A DNA stretch of 7,430 bases, from positions 1 to 7,430 of the forward strand of contig JAFAQG010000485.1 in the NCBI GenBank assembly GCA_019246575.1, given 5' to 3'. The DNA is from Acidobacteriaceae bacterium. Lineage in GTDB: Bacteria; Acidobacteriota; Terriglobia; Bryobacterales; Bryobacteraceae. This document shows positions 1-6,872 of this stretch, one piece after another (position 1 is the first letter of the stretch; the number at the start of each line of letters is the position of its first letter). The position numbers and the translations under genes are program-made. Under the pieces are notes generated by a model. The model saw only the letters and a program-made list of their open reading frames with translations. It did not search any database and was not told the origin of the DNA.

Positions 1-1
1 G

Positions 2-1327
2 GATCAGTATCGAAAACTGCATGCGACGCCTATTCCCAGGATGGGAGGTGTTCCTATCCTAGTGGCATACACGGGGGCTTTGGGCCTTATTCTTCTGATA
101 TCGCATCACCCGGTACCGGTTCACCATCCGGCACCGGTGCTGGTGAAACTTTTGCTCGCCGGGTTTCTAGTGTTCATGACGGGTCTGATGGACGATGTAT
201 TCGGCCTCAAGCCTTGGCAGAAATTATGTGCCGAGACACTCGCCTCACTTATCGCCATTTTCAGCGGAATACAGATCCAGGGTTTTCAGGGGCACATGTT
301 TGCGAGTTATGTTGCGGCGCCGCTGACGTTAATTTGGCTAGTCGGGTGTACGAACGCATTTAACTTGATCGACGGCGTCGATGGACTCGCAACAGGAATT
401 GGGTTTATCGCGTCGGTGACAACTATGATTGCAGGTGCGCTCCACGGGGATGCCGGACTGGTGGTCGCGACCGCACCTCTCGCGGGGGCTCTGCTAGCCT
501 TTCTCATATTCAACATAAATCCCGCTTCCATCTTCCTCGGCGACAGTGGAAGCCTCTGGGTGGGATTCATGCTCGCCTGTTACAGCGTAATGTGGTCGAA
601 GAAGTCCGTCACGGCTCTCAGCGTAACGGCGCCGATTATGGCACTCTGTATCCCCTTACTCGATGCAGGACTAGCGGTTGCACGCCGTTATGTACGAGCG
701 CAGCCGATCTTTACTGCCGATCGTGCGCACATTCACCATCGTTTGCTTGATCGCGGCCTTTCTCCTCGCCGAACTGCGTTTTTGCTTTGTGCGGCGAGCG
801 CTGTCGGAGCGGGTTTCTCAATATTACAAAGCACAGCCCCGAACTACATGCGTTTCGTCATCATGTTCGTCTTCTGTATAGTCGCGTGGTTCGGAATCCG
901 CTACCTGCATTATCAGGAGTTTGACGTTGCGATTCGAGTACTACGTAAGAACAATATCCGATCGATCGTAAAATCGCACTTTTCACTCAACAGCTGTGAA
1001 CAGAAAATCATGGCGGCGAACAGCGTCGACGATTGTTGGTCAGCAGTTAGAACTATTGCCGTCGAACTAGGATTCACCCACGTTGACTTCGTTGGCTGTG
1101 GACAACACTTCGAGGCTCCTCCCGAGAAACCGGTTACGGGACACTGGTCGCTCCAGGTCCCTCTTTCGGACTCAGAATACGTGCGCTTCGGGTGCCAATT
1201 CGAGATCTTTAGATCCGCGGCAGTTGTCGCTCAGCTCGCCGACCTGCTGCACCGGACGCTATCGACCAAAATGAACGATTTCAGACAGCAGGCCACTGAG
1301 GGTGAACGCGCCGCTATTTCTGCATGA
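2..1327 (+). CDS. WecA/TagO-like undecaprenyl-phosphate sugar-1-phosphate transferase, 5' partial
   Basis: This integral membrane enzyme of the MraY/WecA family transfers a sugar-1-phosphate, usually GlcNAc-1-P from UDP-GlcNAc, to undecaprenyl phosphate, the first step of many O-antigens, exopolysaccharides and teichoic acids. The reading frame is open to the left edge: the residues before the first ATG (position 41) read RKLHATPIPRMGG, the conserved family motif, so that ATG is internal and the true start lies outside. Numbering from base 2, I see the catalytic DD pair at about 64-65, NAFNLIDGVDGLATG at about 118-132, GDSGS at about 180-184 and the HIHHRLLDRG loop at about 243-252, separated by many hydrophobic helices. 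After the last helix, near residue 302, there is a soluble tail of about 140 residues that classical WecA lacks; I recall similar tails in Acidobacteriota. The sugar cannot be told from sequence. The next gene follows after 183 bp on the same strand, so co-transcription is possible but not shown. Confidence 0.9.
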   Translation, partial: DQYRKLHATPIPRMGGVPILVAYTGALGLILLISHHPVPVHHPAPVLVKLLLAGFLVFMTGLMDDVFGLKPWQKLCAETLASLIAIFSGIQIQGFQGHMFASYVAAPLTLIWLVGCTNAFNLIDGVDGLATGIGFIASVTTMIAGALHGDAGLVVATAPLAGALLAFLIFNINPASIFLGDSGSLWVGFMLACYSVMWSKKSVTALSVTAPIMALCIPLLDAGLAVARRYVRAQPIFTADRAHIHHRLLDRGLSPRRTAFLLCAASAVGAGFSILQSTAPNYMRFVIMFVFCIVAWFGIRYLHYQEFDVAIRVLRKNNIRSIVKSHFSLNSCEQKIMAANSVDDCWSAVRTIAVELGFTHVDFVGCGQHFEAPPEKPVTGHWSLQVPLSDSEYVRFGCQFEIFRSAAVVAQLADLLHRTLSTKMNDFRQQATEGERAAISA

Positions 1328-1497
1328 CGCTTACTAGCCGGGGGAAGCAGGTTGAATGCGGTCATACCCAAACAACCCAGAGCACGACTGCACGGGGATT
1401 GGAAGATCGGTCGCCCAAATGTTTCGCAATGACTCCCCAGCGCAGCACGGTGACGTGATTGCATATGCTGATCTGATACGCAGAACTAAAAACATTC
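1328..1497. other. Intergenic gap before the A-T gene, no convincing gene or terminator
   Basis: This stretch separates the sugar-phosphate transferase from the A-T gene. I see no stem-loop followed by a T run, so transcription from upstream may continue into the A-T gene. I also see no convincing pair of -35 and -10 boxes. The only structure noticed is an 8-bp palindrome, GCATATGC at 1461-1468, with imperfect GAT/ATC flanks. It may be chance or a regulator site. A promoter for the A-T/P450 pair would be expected here. Confidence 0.4.
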
Positions 1498-1503
1498 AGG
1501 AGG
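1498..1503 (+). promoter_or_regulatory. Strong Shine-Dalgarno site of the A-T gene
   Basis: AGGAGG lies 7 nt upstream of the ATG at 1511. This near-ideal match and spacing fixes the start of the A-T protein there, although in-frame ATG and GTG codons also occur a little further downstream. Confidence 0.85.
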
Positions 1504-1510
1504 ACGAGAG

Positions 1511-3337
1511 ATGCGCTCTAATGCGCAGCTGAACAGGGGTGATTGCGTGGCCTCAGCCACACCAATGGACGGAATGCAGGAAGAATTTGTCTCGGTAGCA
1601 CAGCAGATCTGGCAACTCGCGCGACATGCGCCCGACCGAACGGCCATCGTGTCCGACTTCCGCAGCGGCAGCTTTCGAGAGCTCGTTCACGAAGCGTCTG
1701 CTCTCGCGCAGTGTTTAAGCTCCATTCAGGCGCGTTCAGGGGTTATTGCCGTCGCGACTGACGACTGTTGGGAAATGACAGTTGCGGCGCTTGCTGCCTG
1801 GAGATCCGGTTGTGCGTATCTTCCGGTAGATCCGGCGGGACCACGCATGCGCTTGCGGCAGATGTTAACGGATGCCGACGTGCAGTTCGTGATGACTGGT
1901 CATCGTCATCACGGTTGCGTGCCCGATAGCCGCTGCCGCGAGATTCGCATCGACGACCTGCCGTCTCTGTCGAGTGCCGACGTCTTTTCGAAAGACTGGA
2001 TGATCCGACCTCAGGATGTCGCCTATGTTGTCTACACCTCGGGTTCGACGGGAGAAGCAAAGGGCGTCGCGATCAGTCAAGCGAATCTCGCACACCTGAC
2101 ACGATGGCACCAGCGAGCGTTCGATGTAGGCCCCGATGACAGGGGAACACAATTCGCGCACCTCACCTTTGATGCGGCTGTACTCGAAACGTGGCCGCTG
2201 TTAGCTGCGGGTGCCTCGCTCTATGTTCCCGACCGCTCCGTTCCATTACAACCGGAGCGCCTGCGAGATTTCCTCACGTCCCAACAGATCACGATTTGTT
2301 TTGCCGTTACCCCGATTGCCGAGCAGTTGCTATTCCTAGCTTGGCCGTCGGAGACCCGGTTACGCTACTTACTTACCGGTGCCGATACTCTACACACCTT
2401 TCCTCGCGCCCATATCCCATTTCGCTTGGTCAACAACTACGGACCCTCCGAATGCACGGTTTTAGTGACCTCTGGCATCGTTGCCGTGCAGAACGGGCAA
2501 AGGGGATTACCTTCTATAGGGCAGCCGATATCGGGAGTTGAAATCCATTTGATCGATTCGGAATTTCGGCCTGTTCCTGACGGCGAGGAAGGACAAATCG
2601 CTGTAAGTGGCGCAAGCGTCGGTCTTGGTTATGTTGGCCGGCCTGAGTTAACGGCTGAACGCTTTAAGATCATCCCCTGGATCAGCGATTCGCCGGTCTA
2701 TCTAACGGGCGACGCCGGCCGAAAACTTCCGAACCGTGAAATCGAATTTTGCGGACGAATCGACGACCAGATCAAGATTCGCGGGTATCGGATCGAGCCT
2801 GGCGAAGTTGCGGCAGCTCTCAAAACCCATCCCGCAGTAGCTGCCGTCGTAGTGAGCGCAATCGGTGACGAAGCAAACAGGCATCTTGCGGCGTATCTAG
2901 TTCTCACAACCGATGTGACCGCCTCCGATCTTCGGAAGCATGTGGAGACCCGGATCCCAGCTTATATGGTGCCCGGTTGCTTTGTTCGCGTTCAAGAGCT
3001 TCCGATAACTGCCAACGGCAAAGTTGATCGACGTGCATTGCCGGCTCCCGACGGCTCAAACATGTTACAGGAAGGCAAAGCCGCAGCGGAGCATCAAAGC
3101 GATATCCAGTCTTCCGTTGCTTCTATTTTGTCCGAGCTCCTGGGAGGGCGTCAGCTTAGGCTTGATGATAACTTCTTTGCAGTCGGAGGAAACTCGATGT
3201 TAGCCGCGCAGGTAATCGCCCGTCTTCATAAATCTCTGAAAGTCGATCTTCCGTTGCGGACCGTGTTCAGGTCGCCTACGATCGCTGCACTCTCTTCAGA
3301 AATCGAGAGGCGAATTGGTACTGGTCTAAGCGCATAA
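1511..3337 (+). CDS. Stand-alone NRPS adenylation-thiolation (A-T) didomain protein
   Basis: This 608-residue protein activates an amino acid with ATP and tethers it to its own carrier domain. The adenylation core motifs appear in order: A3 YTSGSTGEAKG (175-185, with Ala where Pro is usual), A4 FDAAVLE (220-226), A5 NNYGPSE (308-314), A7 YLTGDAGR (397-404), A8 GRIDDQIKIRGYRIEPGE (415-432), A9 IPAYMVP (482-488) and A10 NGKVDRRALP with Lys504. A thiolation domain covers about 530-605; DDNFFAVGGNSML places the phosphopantetheine on Ser562. The protein ends right after it, with no condensation, thioesterase or reductase domain. Alignment by eye to GrsA gives pocket residues D221, A222, L225, F264, L288, G290, N309, V317, L318 and K504. 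This code differs at two places from the leucine code DAWFLGNVVK that I recall, so a branched hydrophobic amino acid is likely but not certain. Size and the adjacent P450 recall NovH and NikP1, which hold amino acids for oxidation on the carrier. It probably forms an operon with the P450, 53 bp downstream, and would be armed by the transferase encoded at 6009-6794. Confidence 0.95.
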   Translation: MRSNAQLNRGDCVASATPMDGMQEEFVSVAQQIWQLARHAPDRTAIVSDFRSGSFRELVHEASALAQCLSSIQARSGVIAVATDDCWEMTVAALAAWRSGCAYLPVDPAGPRMRLRQMLTDADVQFVMTGHRHHGCVPDSRCREIRIDDLPSLSSADVFSKDWMIRPQDVAYVVYTSGSTGEAKGVAISQANLAHLTRWHQRAFDVGPDDRGTQFAHLTFDAAVLETWPLLAAGASLYVPDRSVPLQPERLRDFLTSQQITICFAVTPIAEQLLFLAWPSETRLRYLLTGADTLHTFPRAHIPFRLVNNYGPSECTVLVTSGIVAVQNGQRGLPSIGQPISGVEIHLIDSEFRPVPDGEEGQIAVSGASVGLGYVGRPELTAERFKIIPWISDSPVYLTGDAGRKLPNREIEFCGRIDDQIKIRGYRIEPGEVAAALKTHPAVAAVVVSAIGDEANRHLAAYLVLTTDVTASDLRKHVETRIPAYMVPGCFVRVQELPITANGKVDRRALPAPDGSNMLQEGKAAAEHQSDIQSSVASILSELLGGRQLRLDDNFFAVGGNSMLAAQVIARLHKSLKVDLPLRTVFRSPTIAALSSEIERRIGTGLSA

Positions 3338-3378
3338 TTTTACTCGCAATATCGCGTGCCGGGTTTTTATAGAAGAAC

Positions 3379-3386
3379 AAGGAGGT
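3379..3386 (+). promoter_or_regulatory. Perfect Shine-Dalgarno site of the P450 gene
   Basis: AAGGAGGT is a full match to the 16S rRNA anti-Shine-Dalgarno end, with its GGAGG core ending 5 nt before the ATG at 3391. It supports that start and suggests strong, independent translation of the P450 within a shared message. Confidence 0.85.
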
Positions 3387-3390
3387 CTGT

Positions 3391-4641
3391 ATGCTAACTG
3401 CCCAGGAAACAGAAGTCAGCCAGGATTCCACCCTAAGTCTCTATCAATTATTGGACCCCGAGGTTCTTGCAAACCCTTATCCTCTGTTTCACCGGCTTCG
3501 CTCCACCGATCCCGTCCACTGGGATGTCTTTTTGCATTCGTGGGTGGTGACTCGATATCCGGATGTGATCCGGGTCTTAAAAACGTTTTCGGCTGATCGT
3601 ACTCCAACTCCGGAGAAATTGAGCGAGATGGGACTTGAGCGCATGGGCCCGATCGCAGCTCTTATGGTGAAGCAGATGCTGTTCCTGGATGCGCCGGCGC
3701 ATACGAGAATTCGTAGCCTCGCAGCGTTCGCATTCACTCCGGATCGCGTTAAAGTGCTCCGGGGGCAGATAGAGGGTGTTGCGAATAGATTGCTGCGGCA
3801 GGTGCTTGAACGAGGCGAGATGGATGTCATCTCCGATTTCGCTGCCCCGCTTCCGGCCATCATCACTGCTGCAATGCTGGGGGTGCCGGAAGGCGATCAC
3901 GACCAACTCAAGGAGTGGTCCGCGAATTTCGCCGAGATGCTCGGCAACTTTCAGCACAACCCAGATCGTACCGATCGCATTTTGAAAACCGTCGAGGATA
4001 TGACGGCTTACTTCGCCGATAGAATCCGCGACCAGAAACGATGCCCTCGCGAGGGTCTCGTGCATTCTTTACTTACCGCCGAGGTGGACGGCGACAAGCT
4101 AACTGAGGAAGAGGTCATTGCTAACTGCATCATCACGATGGTGGGGGGCCAGGAAACGACAACGAATCTCATCGGGAATGGCGTTTTGGCACTTCTTAGG
4201 CACCCTGACGAATTCGCGCGCCTCAGACGTGAACCGCCTCTGCTCCCGTCAGCGGTCGAGGAGCTCCTGCGCTACGATTGTCCGAGTCAACATACAGCCA
4301 GGATCGCCCCCGCAGACCTCGAGATGGGAGGCAAGGCGATTCGCAGCGGCCAAGCTGTCATCGCTGTAATGGCGGCAGCTAATCGGGATCCGGAGCGTTT
4401 CCCCGATCCCGATAATCTAGATCTCTCTAGAACCGACAACCGTCATGTAGCTTTCGGTTGGGCCGCCCATTTCTGTTTTGGTGCGGCACTTGCGAGATTG
4501 GAGGGCCAAGTTGCATTCGGGTTGCTCTCCCAATTACCGGATCTGCACCTGCAATCCGAGACATTGACTTGGCGTACTAATCTCGGACTGCGTGGACTCA
4601 CGGCGCTGCCGGTCGGATTCGATCGTGCAGTCCGATTGTAA
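3391..4641 (+). CDS. Cytochrome P450, probable oxidase of a carrier-bound amino acid
   Basis: This soluble haem monooxygenase of 416 residues has the usual length for a bacterial P450. Landmarks are the C-helix motif FLDAPAHTRIR (98-108), the I-helix GGQETT (252-257, Glu at the usual Asp/Glu position before the Thr), the K-helix ExxR at Glu291-Arg294, and the haem loop FGWAAHFCFG (355-364) with Cys362 as the axial ligand. In that loop the second Gly of the usual FGxG is Ala358, a mild oddity that should still allow haem binding. No membrane anchor is seen, and redox partners are not encoded in the window. Its place directly after an A-T didomain, with a 53-bp gap and a strong ribosome site, matches gene pairs such as NovH/NovI and NikP1/NikQ, where the P450 beta-hydroxylates an amino acid while it is bound to the carrier. 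Beta-hydroxylation of a leucine-like residue is therefore my best guess, inferred from context. A P450 acting on another product of the cluster is the main alternative. Confidence 0.95.
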   Translation: MLTAQETEVSQDSTLSLYQLLDPEVLANPYPLFHRLRSTDPVHWDVFLHSWVVTRYPDVIRVLKTFSADRTPTPEKLSEMGLERMGPIAALMVKQMLFLDAPAHTRIRSLAAFAFTPDRVKVLRGQIEGVANRLLRQVLERGEMDVISDFAAPLPAIITAAMLGVPEGDHDQLKEWSANFAEMLGNFQHNPDRTDRILKTVEDMTAYFADRIRDQKRCPREGLVHSLLTAEVDGDKLTEEEVIANCIITMVGGQETTTNLIGNGVLALLRHPDEFARLRREPPLLPSAVEELLRYDCPSQHTARIAPADLEMGGKAIRSGQAVIAVMAAANRDPERFPDPDNLDLSRTDNRHVAFGWAAHFCFGAALARLEGQVAFGLLSQLPDLHLQSETLTWRTNLGLRGLTALPVGFDRAVRL

Positions 4642-4650
4642 ATATTCACC

Positions 4651-4677
4651 TTGACGGCATGACCCGGCCGGTATAAG
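4651..4677 (+). promoter_or_regulatory. Possible sigma70-like promoter between the P450 and GNAT-like genes
   Basis: TTGACG (4651-4656) and TATAAG (4672-4677) each match the consensus boxes at five of six bases. The 15-nt spacer is shorter than the normal 16-18, which lowers confidence. Transcription would begin near 4684, giving the GNAT-like gene its own promoter 9 nt after the P450 stop. The hairpin at 4695-4724 would then lie in the new leader RNA. Confidence 0.35.
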
Positions 4678-4694
4678 TTCAGATTCCGGTTTTG

Positions 4695-4724
4695 CCGTAC
4701 CAACCCCATTCGTACGGGTTTTAT
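4695..4724 (+). terminator. Stem-loop followed by a short T run (terminator or attenuator)
   Basis: CCGTAC (4695-4700) pairs with GTACGG (4712-4717). Inside, after one C-C mismatch, AA pairs with TT around a CCCCA loop. GTTTTAT follows directly. This resembles a modest intrinsic terminator, placed 53 nt after the P450 stop. It also lies 21 nt before the TTG start of the next gene and downstream of the promoter candidate at 4651-4677, so it could act as an attenuator. The T tract is short, so termination may be partial. Confidence 0.45.
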
Positions 4725-4745
4725 ACACTAAGCAAGTGACGGAAC

Positions 4746-6014
4746 TTGCTCTGTTCCGTTCAGAATGAGGCCGATCTGTTCCGAAAGCGCACGAGCAGGA
4801 ATCGCTACTTTGCCAATTCGTCGGATCGCGATCCAGAGAGCGTCAATCAGCTAAGGACCGGAGATTCCGGTCCATGTGCAGAGGCGAATGCTAACTGCGA
4901 GGTATGCCCAACGCCCAAGCTACGCGCAGCCTCTCCAGCTGATTATCCTTTTATTCGTTCCCTTTTGATCGCCAATGACCTCCGTGCTTTTTCCTTCGAA
5001 CGCTGGATGCAGTTGTGGCGGGAGAATCCTGCGCAAAGGAATTGGCCTACGGAGTGCCCGGCCGGCTGGGTTCTCGAAGCGGATCACAACGAAATAGTCG
5101 GATATGTAGGAAATATCCCTCTTCTGTATTGGTTCAGAGGACGCGAGCTTCGCGCCGCGAGCGGATCCGGTTTAGTCGTTTCTAAAAGTTACAGGCCGTA
5201 CGCAATGCTGCTCCTCGACTCGCTTATAGAACAGGAAGGACTTGACCTGCTGATTAACACAACAGTCAGCGCTGTCGCAGAACCTATACTTAAATTTTTT
5301 GAATTCTCAAGAGTGCCGGTAGGGGAGTGGGACAAATCTCAATTTTGGATCACAAACTGCCTCGGTTTTTCGCGCAGCGTTCTGCGTGCGAAATCAATTC
5401 CCGCTGCTTCAGCGCTGAGTTACTTTATGGGCCCGGTGTTGTCCTGCAAGAACGGGTTCCAAAGTAAATTAAACGGTGGATCGTTGAAAGTCGAACAATG
5501 CACAGACTTTGACGAGCGCTTCGATGTCTTTTGGGAAAAACTCAAAATCCAGAACAACGACGTTTTGTTGGGTGTAAGAAATCGGGAAACTCTCGCCTGG
5601 CGGTTCCAGCACGCGCTATCGGAGCAAAATGCTTGGGTGCTGACGGTTTCGCAAGCTGGTCAGCTTGTCGGGTATGCAATTTTCGACCGGCTCGACAGCG
5701 CGAGATTTCACCTGAAACGCGTTCGCCTCATAGACTTTCAGGCGTTGAAAGACTCCGAACAGATGCTCTCGGCTTTTCTGGCTTCAATGCTCGACGCCTG
5801 TCGAACAGATGGCGTTCACGTATTGGAAGTCACGGGGTGTTGGCTAGACCGGTTGGGTTTCACAGCCATTTCACCACCTCACGAGCGAAGTCTGGGTTGC
5901 TGGACCTCTTACTATCTTGCCAAGGAAAAAGGTTTGAGTGAAACGCTAAAGGATCCGTCAGTGTGGGCCCCCTCCGGCTTTGATGGCGATAGTAGCCTGC
6001 TGTCATTCTCATGA
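4746..6014 (+). CDS. GNAT-like N-acyltransferase, probably two-domain
   Basis: This protein has up to 422 residues and no signal peptide or membrane segment. The first 57 residues look poorly structured. Family-like sequence begins near KLRAASPADYPFIRSLL (58-74) and continues through WVLEADHNEIVGYVGNIPL (108-126), a GNAT-like strand pattern. A second similar unit includes RETLAWRFQHAL (280-291), AWVLTVSQAGQLVGYAIF (296-313) and a late helix near 332-353. The tail WAPSGFDGDSSL (407-418) resembles endings I recall in GNAT-family proteins of polysaccharide loci, so both an acyl-CoA/acyl-carrier donor and a sugar or amine acceptor are plausible. I cannot name the substrate. In this context it could acylate the carrier-bound amino acid or transfer it to an acceptor; this is inference. 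The start is uncertain: a stop lies just upstream at 4737-4739, TTG 4746 is the only standard start before residue 80, the first in-frame ATG is residue 88, and no good Shine-Dalgarno site precedes the TTG. Its stop overlaps the end of the opposite gene by 6 bp. Confidence 0.72.
   Translation: MLCSVQNEADLFRKRTSRNRYFANSSDRDPESVNQLRTGDSGPCAEANANCEVCPTPKLRAASPADYPFIRSLLIANDLRAFSFERWMQLWRENPAQRNWPTECPAGWVLEADHNEIVGYVGNIPLLYWFRGRELRAASGSGLVVSKSYRPYAMLLLDSLIEQEGLDLLINTTVSAVAEPILKFFEFSRVPVGEWDKSQFWITNCLGFSRSVLRAKSIPAASALSYFMGPVLSCKNGFQSKLNGGSLKVEQCTDFDERFDVFWEKLKIQNNDVLLGVRNRETLAWRFQHALSEQNAWVLTVSQAGQLVGYAIFDRLDSARFHLKRVRLIDFQALKDSEQMLSAFLASMLDACRTDGVHVLEVTGCWLDRLGFTAISPPHERSLGCWTSYYLAKEKGLSETLKDPSVWAPSGFDGDSSLLSFS
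4855..4873 (+). repeat. Perfect 7-bp inverted repeat early in the GNAT-like gene
   Basis: GGACCGG (4855-4861) and CCGGTCC (4867-4873) form a perfect GC-rich stem around the 5-nt loop AGATT. It lies in the poorly conserved N-terminal region (about residues 37-43), just before an out-of-frame ATG at 4874. No T run follows, so it is not a typical terminator. Ten bases (AGATTCCGGT) also recur at 4681-4690. It may be an RNA structure in the leader region, or chance. Confidence 0.6.
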
Positions 6015-6794
6015 TGCGAGGCCGACGAATTGCGACAGAACGTCCTCGGCCGTTTGGAGGCCTGCAACGCGGACCTTTTGTGCGCCACGGAACGCAACAG
6101 CCCCCACATACTCGGGGGCGCATGGCAGGTCGTATAGAGACCAGCGGCTTGCTTCCAAGGGATCGTGGCCAATGGATTTGAACGCGGCCCGCTCGTCTGG
6201 CCGGAGCGTAACTGTGAAGCTGTTGGGCGTCTCCGAAAAGCCCTCCCCAGTCGCTTTCGTGTAAGCTTCCTTGCGCGTCCAGCATGTAAAGAACGCGCGC
6301 ATCCGGTCGACCGCGTCCAATGTCCATAAGTCTGCAGCTTCTTGCGGAGAAAAGAAGCGTGAAGCGATTGCTTGCACATCCGGCACGTCGCGGATCTGCT
6401 CGATATCGATTCCAACCTCGCAATGTGTTGCAAATGAATAAGCGGCCATGCGGCCCGAATGTGAGGTACTGAAGTACATCGTTTTGTTCATCATGTCCAG
6501 AACCGGTTTGCCCGTGTTGGTGTAGCGAAGTTTAAGGAATGCTGGAGGAATACTGAGATATTTTCCTAAAAGCATGCGCAATAGACCTCGAGAAATAACA
6601 AAATGCGTTTTAAGATCTTCGAATTTGAAGTCCTGAATGCGAGCATTCTCAGCGGGCGATAAAGTCGAACTCAGTTCTGCGATCCGATGGCCGGCAGCTT
6701 CGAGTCCCACTATCCATACGTGTATCTCGGACTCGGGGATATGTTCGGGCATCGGCAAGCCTGAGCGCCGTAGCATGTTACTAAACTTACACAC
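6009..6794 (-). CDS. Sfp-type 4'-phosphopantetheinyl transferase
   Basis: This enzyme moves the 4'-phosphopantetheine arm from coenzyme A to a serine of carrier domains, converting them to the holo form. At 261 residues it has the size of the Sfp/EntD class rather than the short AcpS class. Visible motifs are RGLLRMLL (69-76), GKPVL (95-99), FSTSHSG (108-114), VGIDIE (127-132, with the Mg-binding Asp130 and Glu132) and CWTRKEAYTKATGEG (171-185, with Lys175-Glu176). All key residues are present, so it should be active. The natural partner in the window is Ser562 of the A-T protein, although fatty-acid or other carriers elsewhere could also be served. The longest frame starts with GTG at 6794; ATG codons at residue 7 (6776) and residue 15 (6752) are alternatives, and no Shine-Dalgarno site decides between them. 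It is transcribed toward the GNAT-like gene, from a 135-bp region shared with the divergent gene at 6930. Close linkage suggests a transferase dedicated to the cluster. Confidence 0.95.
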   Translation of the reverse strand: MCKFSNMLRRSGLPMPEHIPESEIHVWIVGLEAAGHRIAELSSTLSPAENARIQDFKFEDLKTHFVISRGLLRMLLGKYLSIPPAFLKLRYTNTGKPVLDMMNKTMYFSTSHSGRMAAYSFATHCEVGIDIEQIRDVPDVQAIASRFFSPQEAADLWTLDAVDRMRAFFTCWTRKEAYTKATGEGFSETPNSFTVTLRPDERAAFKSIGHDPLEASRWSLYDLPCAPEYVGAVAFRGAQKVRVAGLQTAEDVLSQFVGLAS

Positions 6795-6849
6795 CTGTTA
6801 TTCGGCGTCTTTGCCCGTGTGAATTCATTTCGGTTCTGACGTGATTTCA

Positions 6850-6868
6850 ATTGTGCCGTATGGCAAAT
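6850..6868. promoter_or_regulatory. Imperfect dyad in the divergent intergenic region, possible operator
   Basis: ATT-g-TGCC (6850-6857) mirrors GGCA-AAT (6862-6868) around GTAT, broken by one extra base. It lies just upstream of the -10-like sequence at 6873-6881, between the two divergent genes, a usual place for a repressor or activator site. No regulator gene is in the window. Confidence 0.3.
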
Positions 6869-6872
6869 CCCA

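Noticed and set aside
41..1327. Treating ATG 41 as the start of the sugar-phosphate transferase
   Set aside because: The same frame is open to base 2 and encodes the first half of the conserved RKxHxxPxPRxGG motif, so this ATG is internal.
1231..1464. 77-codon minus-strand frame covering the gap after the sugar-phosphate transferase
   Set aside because: No ribosome site or family pattern; it mostly overlaps a real gene.
1461..1468. Palindrome GCATATGC upstream of the A-T gene as an operator
   Set aside because: Eight bases occur often by chance, and the flanks pair only imperfectly; noted only in the gap description.
2191..2541. 116-codon plus-strand frame within the A domain
   Set aside because: It overlaps the A4-A5 core motifs in another frame and has no independent support.
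3577..4065. 162-codon open frame on the minus strand inside the P450 gene (also 3489-3866)
   Set aside because: It is fully antisense to strongly conserved P450 sequence and has no recognisable protein pattern.
5860..6433. Two 170-190 codon open frames on the minus strand overlapping the phosphopantetheinyl transferase
   Set aside because: They are in other frames of the same strand as a clearly recognisable transferase, with Arg- and Ser-rich, non-family sequence.
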